Assembly: GCA_030726725.1 (NCBI GenBank) | Contig: JANRDC010000015.1 | Span: forward strand, 1-64,000 | Reading direction: 5' to 3' | Length of the DNA: 64,000 bases | Origin: Flavobacteriaceae bacterium | Lineage (GTDB): Bacteria; Bacteroidota; Bacteroidia; Flavobacteriales; Flavobacteriaceae | Part shown: one piece after another, positions 8,261-17,147 of the stretch | Layout of the letters: each line of letters opens with the position of its first letter | Numbering within the stretch: position 1 is the stretch's first letter | Notes under the pieces: generated by a model | The model's database searches: none | What the model saw: the letters and a program-made list of their open reading frames with translations, nothing else | Told to the model about the DNA's origin: nothing | Program-made: the position numbers and the translations under genes

Positions 8261-9507
8261 TGAAGGCAGAACTAATGACCATTGGCGATGAATTACTCAT
8301 CGGCCAAGTGGTGGATACCAATTCAGCATTTATAGCTCAAGAGCTTCAGAAAATTGGCATTGAAGTAGTGCAGATCACTTCGATATCGGATCAACTGCCG
8401 GACATTTTATCCGCTCTAGAAGCGGCCCAGTCTCGCGCAGCCATAGTGATCACCACCGGTGGTTTGGGTCCTACAAAAGACGATGTGACTAAAGAAGCAT
8501 TTTGCCGCTATTTCGACACGGAGTTGGTGGAACACCAACCCTGGCTAGAACACGTCAAACATTTGTTTGCCAAGTATATTTCAACGCCGATCAACGCGAT
8601 GAATTACACCCAAGCCATGCTTCCAGCTACTGCTGAATTACTGGCCAATCCCTACGGTACAGCGGCCGGTATGTGGATGGAAAACACCAAGGGCGTGGTT
8701 GTGGCGATGCCAGGTGTTCCCTTTGAAATGAAAAGCATGCTGCAGGACGAGTTGATACCCCGATTGGTATCTCGATTTAAAAGACCTTTTATCTCCCACA
8801 AAACCATAGTGACCTATGGATTGGGGGAGTCCGCTGTTGCTGAGCTCATTCAAGATTGGGAGGCCTCCTTGCCACCTGAATTGAAGCTGGCCTATCTGCC
8901 CAATTTGGGGAAGGTACGCTTGAGAATATCGGGTTCACACACCGATCAACTCGTTTTGAATGATTTGATGGACCGAGCGCTGAAGGGGCTTTATCCCTTG
9001 ATTGAACACCTTTCTTTTTCGGCAGAGCACGACCGTCCCGTCGAGGCATTAATCGCAGATAAATTGACCCAAATCAACGGTTCGTTGGCCTTGGCTGAGA
9101 GCTTTACCGGTGGGGCTTTGGCGGCAAAATTCACCCAGATGCCAGGGGCTTCAAAATATTTTATGGGCAGTGCGGTAGTTTATGCCTCATCGGCCAAAAC
9201 TTCAGTACTTGGCGTGCCCCCCTCAGATTTAGACAGTTATTCTTCGGTAAGTGCCCAAGTTGCAGAAGCTATGGTATTGGGCGCTCAAAAGACCTTTGGT
9301 GCCCAGTACGCTATAGCGACCACGGGCAATGCTGGTCCAAGTATTGCGGATTCGCCTGAAGAAGTAGGGGTGGTTTATCTAGCGATAGCAACCCCTGAAA
9401 GGGTTTGGGTGGAAAGGCATGAGATGGGAAATCACAGGGAGCGCATCGTAGAGAAGAGCATCAACAAGGCATTGACCTTATTGTATGCAGAATTGCTAAA
9501 ATTGTAG
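8260..9507 (+). CDS. cinA: CinA family nucleotide amidohydrolase
   Basis: CinA proteins combine an N-terminal MoaB/MogA-like COG1058 domain (1 to about 170; MTIGDELLIGQVVDTNS, TTGGLGPTKDD) with a C-terminal PncC-type deamidase domain (about 255-415). They act in pyridine nucleotide salvage by hydrolysing NMN to nicotinate mononucleotide. At 415 aa the length is normal. In the C-terminal domain the usual ESCTGG reads ESFTGG (280-285), keeping the Ser, and the usual TGIAGP-GG region reads TGNAGPSIADSPEEVG. Catalytic competence of that domain is therefore likely but not certain. It overlaps the preceding gene by one base. Confidence 0.93.
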   Translation: MKAELMTIGDELLIGQVVDTNSAFIAQELQKIGIEVVQITSISDQLPDILSALEAAQSRAAIVITTGGLGPTKDDVTKEAFCRYFDTELVEHQPWLEHVKHLFAKYISTPINAMNYTQAMLPATAELLANPYGTAAGMWMENTKGVVVAMPGVPFEMKSMLQDELIPRLVSRFKRPFISHKTIVTYGLGESAVAELIQDWEASLPPELKLAYLPNLGKVRLRISGSHTDQLVLNDLMDRALKGLYPLIEHLSFSAEHDRPVEALIADKLTQINGSLALAESFTGGALAAKFTQMPGASKYFMGSAVVYASSAKTSVLGVPPSDLDSYSSVSAQVAEAMVLGAQKTFGAQYAIATTGNAGPSIADSPEEVGVVYLAIATPERVWVERHEMGNHRERIVEKSINKALTLLYAELLKL

Positions 9508-9516
9508 AAAAAGAAT

Positions 9517-9547
9517 TTTGCAGCCCCAAAAAAATAATATAAATTTG
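9517..9547 (+). promoter_or_regulatory. Promoter of rpmB-rpmG-DUF4295
   Basis: TTTG at 9517-9520, a 19-base spacer and TAAATTTG at 9540-9547 match the Bacteroidota consensus in sequence and spacing. The 9-mer TTTGCAGCC occurs at both elements (9517-9525 and 9544-9552), forming a direct repeat 27 bp apart. A leader of roughly 28 bases is predicted. Confidence 0.75.
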
Positions 9548-9579
9548 CAGCCTGTTAAAATAACTCAATAGCGAGCGTC

Positions 9580-9801
9580 ATGTCTAAAGTGTGCGAAATT
9601 ACTGGTAAGAAAGCGATGGTTGGAAACAACGTTTCTTTCTCGATCAATAAAACCAAGAGAAGGTTTGAGGTAAACCTTTCTAAAAAGCGTTTTTACATTC
9701 CTGAAGAGGATCGTTGGATCACTTTGAAAGTGTCTGCTAAGGCGTTGAAATCAATTAACAAGAAGGGTATTTCTGCTGTTTTGAAAGAAGCAGGCAAATA
9801 A
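9580..9801 (+). CDS. rpmB: 50S ribosomal protein L28 (bL28)
   Basis: This 73-aa basic protein starts MSKVCEITGKKAMVGNNVSF, the typical bL28 N-terminus, with SKKRFYIPEEDRWITLKVS in the second half. It is a structural protein of the large subunit near the L1 side. It is first in a three-gene run with rpmG (24-bp gap) and the DUF4295 gene (8-bp gap), an arrangement characteristic of Bacteroidota, with its own promoter at 9517-9547 and a shared terminator at 10188-10217. ATG 9580 is the only sensible start. Confidence 0.96.
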   Translation: MSKVCEITGKKAMVGNNVSFSINKTKRRFEVNLSKKRFYIPEEDRWITLKVSAKALKSINKKGISAVLKEAGK

Positions 9802-9825
9802 TCCACCTACCTAACAAGCAGAACG

Positions 9826-10008
9826 ATGGCAAAAAAAGGCAATAGAATTCAGGTAATTTTGGAGTGCACCGAGCACAAAGAGTCCGGCATGGCTGGAACA
9901 TCTCGTTATGTGACTACCAAAAACAAAAAAAACACGCCAGACCGTATGGAGATTAAGAAATTTAATCCCATCCTAAAGCGTATGACTGTACACAAAGAAA
10001 TTAAATAA
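9826..10008 (+). CDS. rpmG: 50S ribosomal protein L33 (bL33)
   Basis: This 60-aa protein has the bL33 pattern: [15 protein letters not shown], then [16 protein letters not shown], then [15 protein letters not shown]. Only one cysteine (C14) is present, so this is a zinc-independent (C-minus) form; no zinc-ribbon paralogue lies in the window. It is the middle gene of the rpmB operon. Confidence 0.96.
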   Translation: MAKKGNRIQVILECTEHKESGMAGTSRYVTTKNKKNTPDRMEIKKFNPILKRMTVHKEIK

Positions 10009-10016
10009 GCAATACC

Positions 10017-10169
10017 ATGGCAAAGAAGACAGTAGCATCTCTACAAACTAGCTCTAAGCGTTTGACCAAAGCCATCAAAATGGTTAAGTCACCTAAAACT
10101 GGTGCTTACACTTTTGTTGATTCTGTAATGTCACCCGAATTAGTTGGTGCCTGGTTGGACAAAAAATAA
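10017..10169 (+). CDS. DUF4295 family protein, 50 aa
   Basis: This very short gene begins MAKKTVASLQTSSKRLTKAI and ends LVGAWLDKK. The protein is basic at the N-terminus, with a middle KSPKTGAYTFVDSVMSPE. It matches DUF4295, a Bacteroidota-specific family routinely found directly after rpmB and rpmG. The position 8 bp after rpmG and before the operon terminator, plus the size and charge, suggest a ribosome-associated protein. The function is not established as far as I know, and the ribosomal role is inferred from context only. At 50 aa it is easily missed by gene finders. Confidence 0.93.
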   Translation: MAKKTVASLQTSSKRLTKAIKMVKSPKTGAYTFVDSVMSPELVGAWLDKK

Positions 10170-10187
10170 TGACACTGGAGTCATCTG

Positions 10188-10217
10188 AAAAAGCTGCTTG
10201 AAAAAGCAGCTTTTTTT
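10188..10217 (+). terminator. Intrinsic terminator of rpmB operon
   Basis: The stem AAGCTGCTT (10191-10199) pairs with AAGCAGCTT (10204-10212) around a GAAA tetraloop. It is extended by A-T pairs and followed by a run of seven Ts (10211-10217). Confidence 0.9.
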
Positions 10218-10235
10218 ATGCCCAATTGTGCCGTA

Positions 10236-10269
10236 TTTGAGCAGGAGCCAAGTTCATGTTGTATCTTTG
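10236..10269 (+). promoter_or_regulatory. Promoter of ftsY-rimO operon
   Basis: TTTG at 10236-10239, 22 bases, then TATCTTTG at 10262-10269 matches the Bacteroidota promoter. A leader of about 16 bases to the ftsY ATG at 10290 is predicted. Confidence 0.75.
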
Positions 10270-10289
10270 TATTTCGATAAAACCAATAC

Positions 10290-11246
10290 ATGAGTTTCTT
10301 TAAAAAGATTTTCTCTTCACCCGATAAGGAAAAATTGGATCAAGGCCTTGAGCCTTCAAAGCAGTCTTTTATCGCCAAGCTTGAAAAGGCGGTCATGGGT
10401 AAGGATCAAGTAGATGACGATGTGCTTGATGAACTTGAGGAAGTGCTGATAGCCAGCGATGTTGGTGTGGCCACGACACTTAAAGTAGTTGATCGTGTTC
10501 AGCAGCGGGTGAAGAAAGATAAATATGTCGGTGTAGATCAACTCCACGGGATACTGAAACAAGAGATCGCTTCACTATTTTTAGAACAAGACAAATCACC
10601 AGAGTACCTATGGGAGCAAAAACCACATGTGATTATGGTGGTTGGTGTCAATGGAGCGGGTAAAACCACCACTATTGGAAAGTTAGCGCACCAGTTTAAA
10701 GCAAAAGGATTAAATGTGCTACTCGGGGCCGCTGATACGTTTAGGGCTGCAGCCATTGATCAGCTTCAGGTATGGGCTGATCGCGCGCAGGTGCCTATGG
10801 TGCGTCAACAAATGGGATCGGATCCGGCCTCTGTCGCTTTTGAAGCGATCACTGAAGGTGTGCAGCGGGGCGCTGATGTGGTGATTGTTGACACTGCAGG
10901 TCGTCTGCACAACAAAGTGAATTTGATGAATGAACTCGCCAAAATAAAACGCGTGATGGAGCGCGTAGTTCCAGGAGCGCCCCACGAGGTGTTGTTGGTG
11001 CTGGATGGATCCACAGGTCAGAACGCTTTTGAACAAGCCAAACAATTTACGTTGGCTACTGAAGTGACGGCATTGGCCATCACTAAACTGGACGGCACAG
11101 CAAAAGGGGGTGTGGTGCTCGGTATTTCAGATCAGTTTCAGATACCGGTGCGCTATATCGGTGTTGGTGAAGGGATAGAAGATCTTCAAGCATTTGACCG
11201 AGTAGCTTTTGTTCAGTCCTTTTTTAACTTGAAAAAAGAAGCTTAA
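10290..11246 (+). CDS. ftsY: Signal recognition particle receptor FtsY
   Basis: FtsY is the membrane-associated SRP receptor GTPase for co-translational targeting. The 318-aa protein holds an N domain (about 25-105) and a G domain with G1 GVNGAGKTT (119-127), DTFRAAA (149-155), DTAGR (201-205), TKLDGTAKGG (265-274) and the closing GVGEGIEDLQAFD. The acidic A domain found in Escherichia coli is absent; only MSFFKKIFSS and a short charged stretch precede the N domain, as is usual in Bacteroidota. The rimO ATG overlaps its stop (TAATG). Confidence 0.97.
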   Translation: MSFFKKIFSSPDKEKLDQGLEPSKQSFIAKLEKAVMGKDQVDDDVLDELEEVLIASDVGVATTLKVVDRVQQRVKKDKYVGVDQLHGILKQEIASLFLEQDKSPEYLWEQKPHVIMVVGVNGAGKTTTIGKLAHQFKAKGLNVLLGAADTFRAAAIDQLQVWADRAQVPMVRQQMGSDPASVAFEAITEGVQRGADVVIVDTAGRLHNKVNLMNELAKIKRVMERVVPGAPHEVLLVLDGSTGQNAFEQAKQFTLATEVTALAITKLDGTAKGGVVLGISDQFQIPVRYIGVGEGIEDLQAFDRVAFVQSFFNLKKEA

Positions 11247-12568
11247 TGCGCACAAAGTCTATTAAAAAGAATGTCATCAATGTGATCACCTTAGGCTGCT
11301 CTAAGAACCTTTACGATTCGGAAGTTTTGATGGGTCAGCTCAAGGCCAGTGGAAAGGAAGTAGTTCACGAACAAAAAGGCAATATAGCTGTGGTAAACAC
11401 CTGTGGCTTTATCGCCAATGCCAAGCAAGAAAGCGTCAATGCCATCTTAGAAGCCGTGCGTCAAAAAGAAGAGGGTGTTTTGGATAAAGTTTTTGTGATG
11501 GGTTGCCTCAGCGAGCGATACAAGCCCGAGTTGGAAAAGGAAATCCCCGATGTAGACGCTTATTTTGGCACTACAGATTTGCCTCAATTATTGGAGGCCC
11601 TAGGCGCCGATTACAAACATGAGTTGATCGGAGAACGATTGACGACTACGCCAAAAAATTATGCCTACTTAAAAATCGCTGAAGGTTGTGACCGACCCTG
11701 TTCTTTCTGTGCGATCCCTTTGATGCGCGGAAAACACAAGTCTAAATCTATAGAGGATCTGGTCACAGAAGCGAGCGGTTTAGCAGCAAAAGGGGTGAAG
11801 GAATTGATTTTGATCGCACAAGATCTTACCTACTACGGATTAGACCTCTACGGAAGCAGGCGTTTGGCAGATCTTTTACGCGCCTTGGTCAAGGTGGAAG
11901 GTATTGAGTGGATCAGACTCCACTACGCTTTTCCTACTGGTTTCCCTATGGAGGTGCTTGAAGTCATGCGCACCGAATCCAAAATATGCAACTATTTGGA
12001 TATTCCGCTCCAGCATATCTCAGATCCCATTTTAAAAAGTATGCGCCGGGGTACCACTCAGGCAAAAACTACCGCCCTGATCGAAAACTTTAGAAAAGAA
12101 GTGCCAGGAATTGCCTTGCGCACTACCCTGATTGTGGGCTATCCCGGTGAAACACAAGAAGATTTTGACCGATTGAAACAATGGGTCATCGACATGCGTT
12201 TTGATCGATTGGGCTGTTTTACCTACAGCCACGAGCAGGACACCAAGGCCTATGAACTCGAAGACAACGTGCCCCAAGAAGTGAAAGATGCGCGCGCTGC
12301 TGAGATTATGGAGATTCAGGCTGAAATTTCATGGTCCATGAATCAACTGAAAGTGGGTCAGGTATACCGCTGTTTAATCGACAGAAAAGAAGGCGGCTAT
12401 TTTATTGGACGCACGGAGTTCGACTCCCCAGACGTAGACAATGAAGTGCACATCAACGCCAAAGATCACTATGTTCGCATTGGCGACTTTACTTGGGTTG
12501 AAATCACGGAAGCAAGTGACTTTGATTTGATGGGCGTTCCTGTACAACAAAATTCTGCTGTAAAATGA
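11246..12568 (+). CDS. rimO: Ribosomal protein uS12 methylthiotransferase RimO
   Basis: This radical SAM methylthiotransferase modifies the conserved Asp of ribosomal protein S12. The UPF0004 domain has its three cluster ligands C18 (TLGCSKN), C53 (NTCGF) and C87 (GCLSERY). The radical SAM triad is C148, C152 and C155 (GCDRPCSFC). A C-terminal TRAM domain covers about 370-440. The 440-aa length is typical. Conserved YLKIAEGC, and IPLQHISDPILKSMRRG in place of the MiaB form, support RimO rather than MiaB. It overlaps ftsY by one base and the next gene by four (ATGA). Confidence 0.95.
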   Translation: MRTKSIKKNVINVITLGCSKNLYDSEVLMGQLKASGKEVVHEQKGNIAVVNTCGFIANAKQESVNAILEAVRQKEEGVLDKVFVMGCLSERYKPELEKEIPDVDAYFGTTDLPQLLEALGADYKHELIGERLTTTPKNYAYLKIAEGCDRPCSFCAIPLMRGKHKSKSIEDLVTEASGLAAKGVKELILIAQDLTYYGLDLYGSRRLADLLRALVKVEGIEWIRLHYAFPTGFPMEVLEVMRTESKICNYLDIPLQHISDPILKSMRRGTTQAKTTALIENFRKEVPGIALRTTLIVGYPGETQEDFDRLKQWVIDMRFDRLGCFTYSHEQDTKAYELEDNVPQEVKDARAAEIMEIQAEISWSMNQLKVGQVYRCLIDRKEGGYFIGRTEFDSPDVDNEVHINAKDHYVRIGDFTWVEITEASDFDLMGVPVQQNSAVK

Positions 12569-13422
12569 TCAAAAGCTGGTTCACAGGCTTGTTTTTTTTG
12601 CTGTTGGTTGCTTCATGCCAATGGTTTTCCTCCCCAGAAAAACCTGAATTGGTGGCGAGATACGGTACTGTGGAATTGTATTTAAACGATATTCCCGCTT
12701 CCTTGTATTCGGGAAAAAGCCCTGAAGACAGCACAATAGCGATCAATTACTACATCGATAAATGGGCGCTTGAGTTGATGTATGTCGAGAAAGCAGGCGT
12801 CAATTTATCTGAAGAAAAGTTAACTGAGTTGTCTGAGTTGGTGGATAACTACAGAGCTGACTTATTGGCCCTTACCTACAAAGAAGTGATGGCGCAGTCC
12901 GCTCTGGATTCCTTGGTGAGTTCTGAAGAATTAGAAGCATTTTACCAAAGCGAACAAGAAAATTTTTTGTTGAAAGAGAAAATTGTTCAGCTGCGCTTCG
13001 TTCAAGCGCCATCAGGTTATCCAGCATTGAATCAAGTGAGAAAAAGCCTCCGACGATTTTCGGCAGCTGATCAGAAATATTTGGATTCTACCAGTATATA
13101 TTTAGATCAAGTATTCCTCAATGATTCACAGTGGATTCCCGCTCGAGAGTTGTTTGTCGCCATAAAACCAATCAACCCTGAAAACGAGCATTTATACTTA
13201 AAAAATGCACAATTTTTTGAAATTCAGGATTCAATAGGGGTATATTTGGGACAAGTCAAAAGTGTGCTTATGCCGCCTGACGTAGCTCCTTTGTCCTATG
13301 TCACTAAGGACATAAAAACGATTTTGATCAACAGAAGAAAACAGAATTATTTCAGAAATCTTGAAAAAGCATTACTCGATGAAGCCATCCGCAAAAAAAA
13401 CTTGGAAATCTATCGCCCTTAG
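12565..13422 (+). CDS. Lipoprotein related to SurA/PpiC chaperones, no isomerase domain evident
   Basis: The 285-aa protein has a lipoprotein signal peptide (FFLLLVASC, lipid-modified C18). An alpha-helical middle section holds EELEAFYQSEQENFLLKEKI, a pattern common in the SurA/PpiC N-terminal chaperone region. The tail ends in a basic helix. I see no convincing parvulin core. It overlaps rimO by four bases, and the following SurA-type gene begins inside its 3' end. In Bacteroidota such lipoproteins often sit beside SurA homologues, so a periplasmic chaperone role in outer-membrane protein assembly is a reasonable inference, not proven. Confidence 0.75.
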   Translation: MIKSWFTGLFFLLLVASCQWFSSPEKPELVARYGTVELYLNDIPASLYSGKSPEDSTIAINYYIDKWALELMYVEKAGVNLSEEKLTELSELVDNYRADLLALTYKEVMAQSALDSLVSSEELEAFYQSEQENFLLKEKIVQLRFVQAPSGYPALNQVRKSLRRFSAADQKYLDSTSIYLDQVFLNDSQWIPARELFVAIKPINPENEHLYLKNAQFFEIQDSIGVYLGQVKSVLMPPDVAPLSYVTKDIKTILINRRKQNYFRNLEKALLDEAIRKKNLEIYRP

Positions 13423-14755
13423 TCTCATTGCGCTTTGGTCTATTACGGCTACTCTTTATGGTCAGCAACGCATCAAGGTTGACGGGGTTGCCGCAGTTGT
13501 TGGAGACTACGTTATTTTGGAGTCAGATATTGAAAAAACACTGATTGATTTGCGCAATCAAGGAGTTTCTGAGCAGGACATCAATCGCTGCCAGTTATTG
13601 GGCAAGCTGATGGAAGACAGGCTTTATGCCCACCAAGCCATACAAGACAGTATTTTAGTGGCTGATGACGAAGTGCGCGCCGTAGGAGATCGGCAAATAC
13701 AGCAGTTAATCGCACAGGCGGGTTCCATGGAACGCATATTGGGCATATACAAAAAAGACAGCGAAGACAGTTTTAGAGAAGAGTTGTTCAAAATCAATAA
13801 GTTAAGGCTGCTTTCAGAGCGCATGCAGGACAAAATTGTCTCCGACATTGAAGTTACTCCTGAAGAAGCGAGACAGTTTTTTAACCGTTTGCCTAAAGAA
13901 GAGCGTCCTGTGTTTGGTACCGAACTTGAAATCGGTCAGATTGTGAAGATTCCTAAAGCGCCGGAGTCGGAAAAAATGAGGGTGGTGGAAAGACTGAGAG
14001 AGATCAAAGCTGATGTTGAAGACAACGGGGCCAGCTTTAGCGTTAAGGCGATTTTGTATTCCCAAGATCCAGGCTCTAAATCCAAAGGTGGGTTCTATTC
14101 TATGACGAGAGAAACTCCATTTATCAAAGAATTTAAAGATGTGGCTTTTAGTTTACAGGCTGGAGAAATTTCTGAGCCTTTTGAGACTGATTTTGGTTTT
14201 CACATCATTTACTTGGAGAAAATCAGAGGTCAAGAATTGGATTTAAGACATATTTTGCTGATTCCTGAAGTTCCTCAAAAGGCGATTGATGCTGCTGTAG
14301 CCTCCTTAAAGGATATTCGCCAACAGATTATGGACGGAAAAATTACTTTTGCTCAGGCTGCCCTGGAAAATTCTGAGGAAATTGAGACCAAGTTTGATGG
14401 CGGTTTATTGCGCAATCCAACCAATTATGACACTAGATTTGAACTGACTAAAATGGATCCAAGTCTATACGCTCAGGTGAGTAAACTCAAGGATAATGAG
14501 ATTTCTATGCCCATAGCTGAGCCTGACCCCAGAGGAGGTGCTACCAAGTTCAAAATCCTACAAGTCAGCAATAGATATGAAGAGCATCAGGCAGATTATG
14601 CCCGCGATTACATGAAGATCCAGGCATTGGCCAAGACAGAAAAACAGCTCGCAGAGATCGATCGCTGGTTGAAGAAACACATTGCGGATACCTACATCAG
14701 TATCAGCAGTTATTATTCCGATTGTACGTTTGCCAATAATTGGAGAAAAGAGTAA
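13379..14755 (+). CDS. SurA-type periplasmic peptidyl-prolyl isomerase/chaperone
   Basis: The 458-aa protein has a signal peptide (about 1-28, ending ATLYGQQ) and a SurA N-terminal chaperone region (VDGVAAVVGDYVILESDIEK). Two parvulin-like segments follow: the first around FGTELEIGQIVKIP to FGFHIIYLEKI, the second starting LDLRHILLIPEVPQ. It should assist folding of outer-membrane barrels in the periplasm. A longer reading frame opens at a TTG at 13361, but ATG 13379 starts a sensible signal peptide, so I use it; it overlaps the previous gene by 44 bp. It is the last gene of the ftsY operon; an 80-bp gap precedes aconitase. Confidence 0.88.
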   Translation: MKPSAKKTWKSIALSLIALWSITATLYGQQRIKVDGVAAVVGDYVILESDIEKTLIDLRNQGVSEQDINRCQLLGKLMEDRLYAHQAIQDSILVADDEVRAVGDRQIQQLIAQAGSMERILGIYKKDSEDSFREELFKINKLRLLSERMQDKIVSDIEVTPEEARQFFNRLPKEERPVFGTELEIGQIVKIPKAPESEKMRVVERLREIKADVEDNGASFSVKAILYSQDPGSKSKGGFYSMTRETPFIKEFKDVAFSLQAGEISEPFETDFGFHIIYLEKIRGQELDLRHILLIPEVPQKAIDAAVASLKDIRQQIMDGKITFAQAALENSEEIETKFDGGLLRNPTNYDTRFELTKMDPSLYAQVSKLKDNEISMPIAEPDPRGGATKFKILQVSNRYEEHQADYARDYMKIQALAKTEKQLAEIDRWLKKHIADTYISISSYYSDCTFANNWRKE

Positions 14756-14835
14756 GGTTTTATTACCTGTATAAGTATTTTTAACTGATTGAAATTTCGT
14801 TTTTTAGTAATTTTACCGACTTTAAAGATTGAAGC

Positions 14836-17100
14836 ATGGCTTTTGATATTGAAATGATACAGGGCGTGTATGCCCAAATGGCAGAACGCATTGAACGCGC
14901 CCGCACTATTGTAGGAAGACCTTTAACGCTTTCAGAGAAAATTTTGTACAATCACCTTTGGGATGGGTTGCCAACAACTGCTTATGGCAGAGGTAAGGAT
15001 TATGTGGATTTTGCCCCAGACCGCATCGCTTGTCAAGACGCTACGGCGCAGATGGCTTTGCTTCAGTTTATGCAAGCAGGTAAATCAAAAGTTGCGGTGC
15101 CTACCACCGTGCATTGCGACCACTTAATTCAAGCTAAAAGCGGCGCTGTGGCCGACCTTAAGTCAGCCAATAATTCAAGTGCTGAGGTGTTTAATTTCTT
15201 GGAGTCTGTCTCCAACAAATACGGGATTGGCTTTTGGAAGCCAGGTGCAGGGATCATTCACCAAGTAGTCTTAGAAAATTACGCATTCCCTGGGGGTATG
15301 ATGATCGGAACAGATTCCCATACGGTTAATGCTGGTGGATTGGGTATGCTCGCCATCGGTGTCGGAGGGGCAGACGCTGTAGACGTGATGGCAGGAATGG
15401 CTTGGGAGTTAAAATTCCCCAAACTCATCGGTGTAAAACTAACGGGTAAGTTATCTGGCTGGTCTTCAGCCAAAGATGTTATTTTGAAAGTGGCAGGTAT
15501 CCTGACTGTTAAAGGAGGTACTGGAGCTATTATCGAATACTTTGGAGAAGGCGCCCAAAACCTGTCTTGTACTGGAAAAGGTACTATTTGTAATATGGGT
15601 GCTGAGGTCGGTGCAACGACTTCAACTTTTGGTTATGACGATTCTATGGAGCGATACCTTCGCGCCACAGACCGCAGTGATGTAGCTGATGCGGCCAATG
15701 CGGTTCGCGCTCACTTAACAGCTGATCCAGAAGTATATGCCCACCCGGAAAAATATTTTGATCAAGTGATTGAAATTGATCTGAACACATTAATGCCGCA
15801 CTTAAACGGTCCATTTACTCCAGATTTAGCCACTCCGATCAGTGAAGTTGGTGATTTGGCCCAAAAAAATGACTGGCCTGTGAAGGTAGAGTGGGGTCTG
15901 ATCGGGTCTTGTACCAACTCTTCATACGAGGATTTGACCAGAGCTGCTTCAATCGCCCAACAAGCGGTGGACAAGAAAATAAAAGCCAAAGCTGACTTTG
16001 GTATCAACCCTGGGTCAGAACAGATCAGATACACCGCGGAGCGCGACGGCTTGTTGGCCACCTTTGAAACGCTGGGGGCTACTATTTTTACCAACGCCTG
16101 TGGACCGTGTATCGGACAGTGGGATCGTTCTGATAGTGAAGGAGATCGCAAAAATACTATTGTGCACTCATTCAACAGAAACTTTTCAAAACGCGCTGAT
16201 GGAAATCCCAACACCCATGCTTTTGTAGGCTCACCTGAATTGGTTGCTGCTTTGGCCATCGCAGGAAGGTTGGATTTTAATCCACTGACTGATGCGTTAA
16301 TCAATGAGGATGGAGAAGAGGTTCGTTTTGATGAGCCTATGGGCATTGAATTGCCACCTGCAGGATTTGCCGTTGAGGATGCAGGATTTGTCGCTCCAGA
16401 AGCAGATGGATCACATGTTCAAGTAGCGGTGAGCCCAGATTCTGAGCGCTTGCAGTTGCTAGCATCGTTTGAGCCGATGACTGTAGACAGTCTTCAAAAT
16501 ATGATGTTGCTGATCAAAGCTAAAGGCAAGTGTACCACAGACCATATTTCAATGGCAGGTCCTTGGTTGCGCTACAGAGGTCATTTGGACAACATTGCCA
16601 ACAATACTTTGATCGGTGCCGTAAATGCATTTAACGAAAAAACCAACCTGGTTAAAAATCAGTTGAGCGGTGTCTATGGAGGTGTGCCTGACACACAACG
16701 CGCCTATAAAGCGGCAGGGATTCGCTCCATGGTAGTGGGTGACCACAACTACGGCGAAGGGTCTTCCCGTGAACACGCGGCCATGCAGCCCCGTCACTTA
16801 GGGGTAGGTGCTGTTTTGGTGAAGTCATTTGCCAGAATTCACGAGACCAACCTGAAAAAGCAGGGTATGCTAGCGCTTACCTTTGCCCAGGAGTCCGATT
16901 ACGATTTAATCAGAGAAGACGACCGCATCAGCTTAGTGGATATCGAGTCAATCGCTCCAGGGAAGCCAGTGACCATTGAATTGGCACATGCTGATGGCAG
17001 CAAAGATATTATCAAAGCAGCCCACAGTTATAACGATGCTCAGATTGCCTGGTTTAAGGCAGGGTCTGCATTGAATTTGATCAAATTGCAGAACGCTTAA
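14836..17100 (+). CDS. acn: Aconitate hydratase (mitochondrial-type)
   Basis: This TCA-cycle enzyme interconverts citrate and isocitrate with a [4Fe-4S] cluster. The cluster ligands are visible: C359 ([10 protein letters not shown]) and C422/C425 ([11 protein letters not shown]). The swivel domain has [15 protein letters not shown] and [19 protein letters not shown]. The length (754 aa) and sequence style match the mitochondrial-type aconitase common in Bacteroidota rather than AcnB. The leader at 14756-14835 holds TTG about 20 bases before TAATTTTA (14811-14818), a one-mismatch promoter. A strong bidirectional terminator follows at 17120-17145. Confidence 0.96.
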   Translation: MAFDIEMIQGVYAQMAERIERARTIVGRPLTLSEKILYNHLWDGLPTTAYGRGKDYVDFAPDRIACQDATAQMALLQFMQAGKSKVAVPTTVHCDHLIQAKSGAVADLKSANNSSAEVFNFLESVSNKYGIGFWKPGAGIIHQVVLENYAFPGGMMIGTDSHTVNAGGLGMLAIGVGGADAVDVMAGMAWELKFPKLIGVKLTGKLSGWSSAKDVILKVAGILTVKGGTGAIIEYFGEGAQNLSCTGKGTICNMGAEVGATTSTFGYDDSMERYLRATDRSDVADAANAVRAHLTADPEVYAHPEKYFDQVIEIDLNTLMPHLNGPFTPDLATPISEVGDLAQKNDWPVKVEWGLIGSCTNSSYEDLTRAASIAQQAVDKKIKAKADFGINPGSEQIRYTAERDGLLATFETLGATIFTNACGPCIGQWDRSDSEGDRKNTIVHSFNRNFSKRADGNPNTHAFVGSPELVAALAIAGRLDFNPLTDALINEDGEEVRFDEPMGIELPPAGFAVEDAGFVAPEADGSHVQVAVSPDSERLQLLASFEPMTVDSLQNMMLLIKAKGKCTTDHISMAGPWLRYRGHLDNIANNTLIGAVNAFNEKTNLVKNQLSGVYGGVPDTQRAYKAAGIRSMVVGDHNYGEGSSREHAAMQPRHLGVGAVLVKSFARIHETNLKKQGMLALTFAQESDYDLIREDDRISLVDIESIAPGKPVTIELAHADGSKDIIKAAHSYNDAQIAWFKAGSALNLIKLQNA

Positions 17101-17119
17101 TACTTATTTTTTACGCATG

Positions 17120-17145
17120 AAAAAGGCCCCAAATGGGGCCTTTTT
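17120..17145. terminator. Bidirectional terminator, aconitase / D-amino-acid dehydrogenase
   Basis: A perfect 11-bp stem AAAAAGGCCCC (17120-17130) pairs with GGGGCCTTTTT (17135-17145) around an AAAT loop. U-tracts occur on either strand, serving both convergent genes. Confidence 0.92.
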
Positions 17146-17147
17146 AT

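Noticed and set aside
15762-16346. Minus-strand frame of 194 codons inside aconitase
   Set aside because: Shadow of the aconitase coding strand; composition is Ser/Pro-rich with no motif or promoter.
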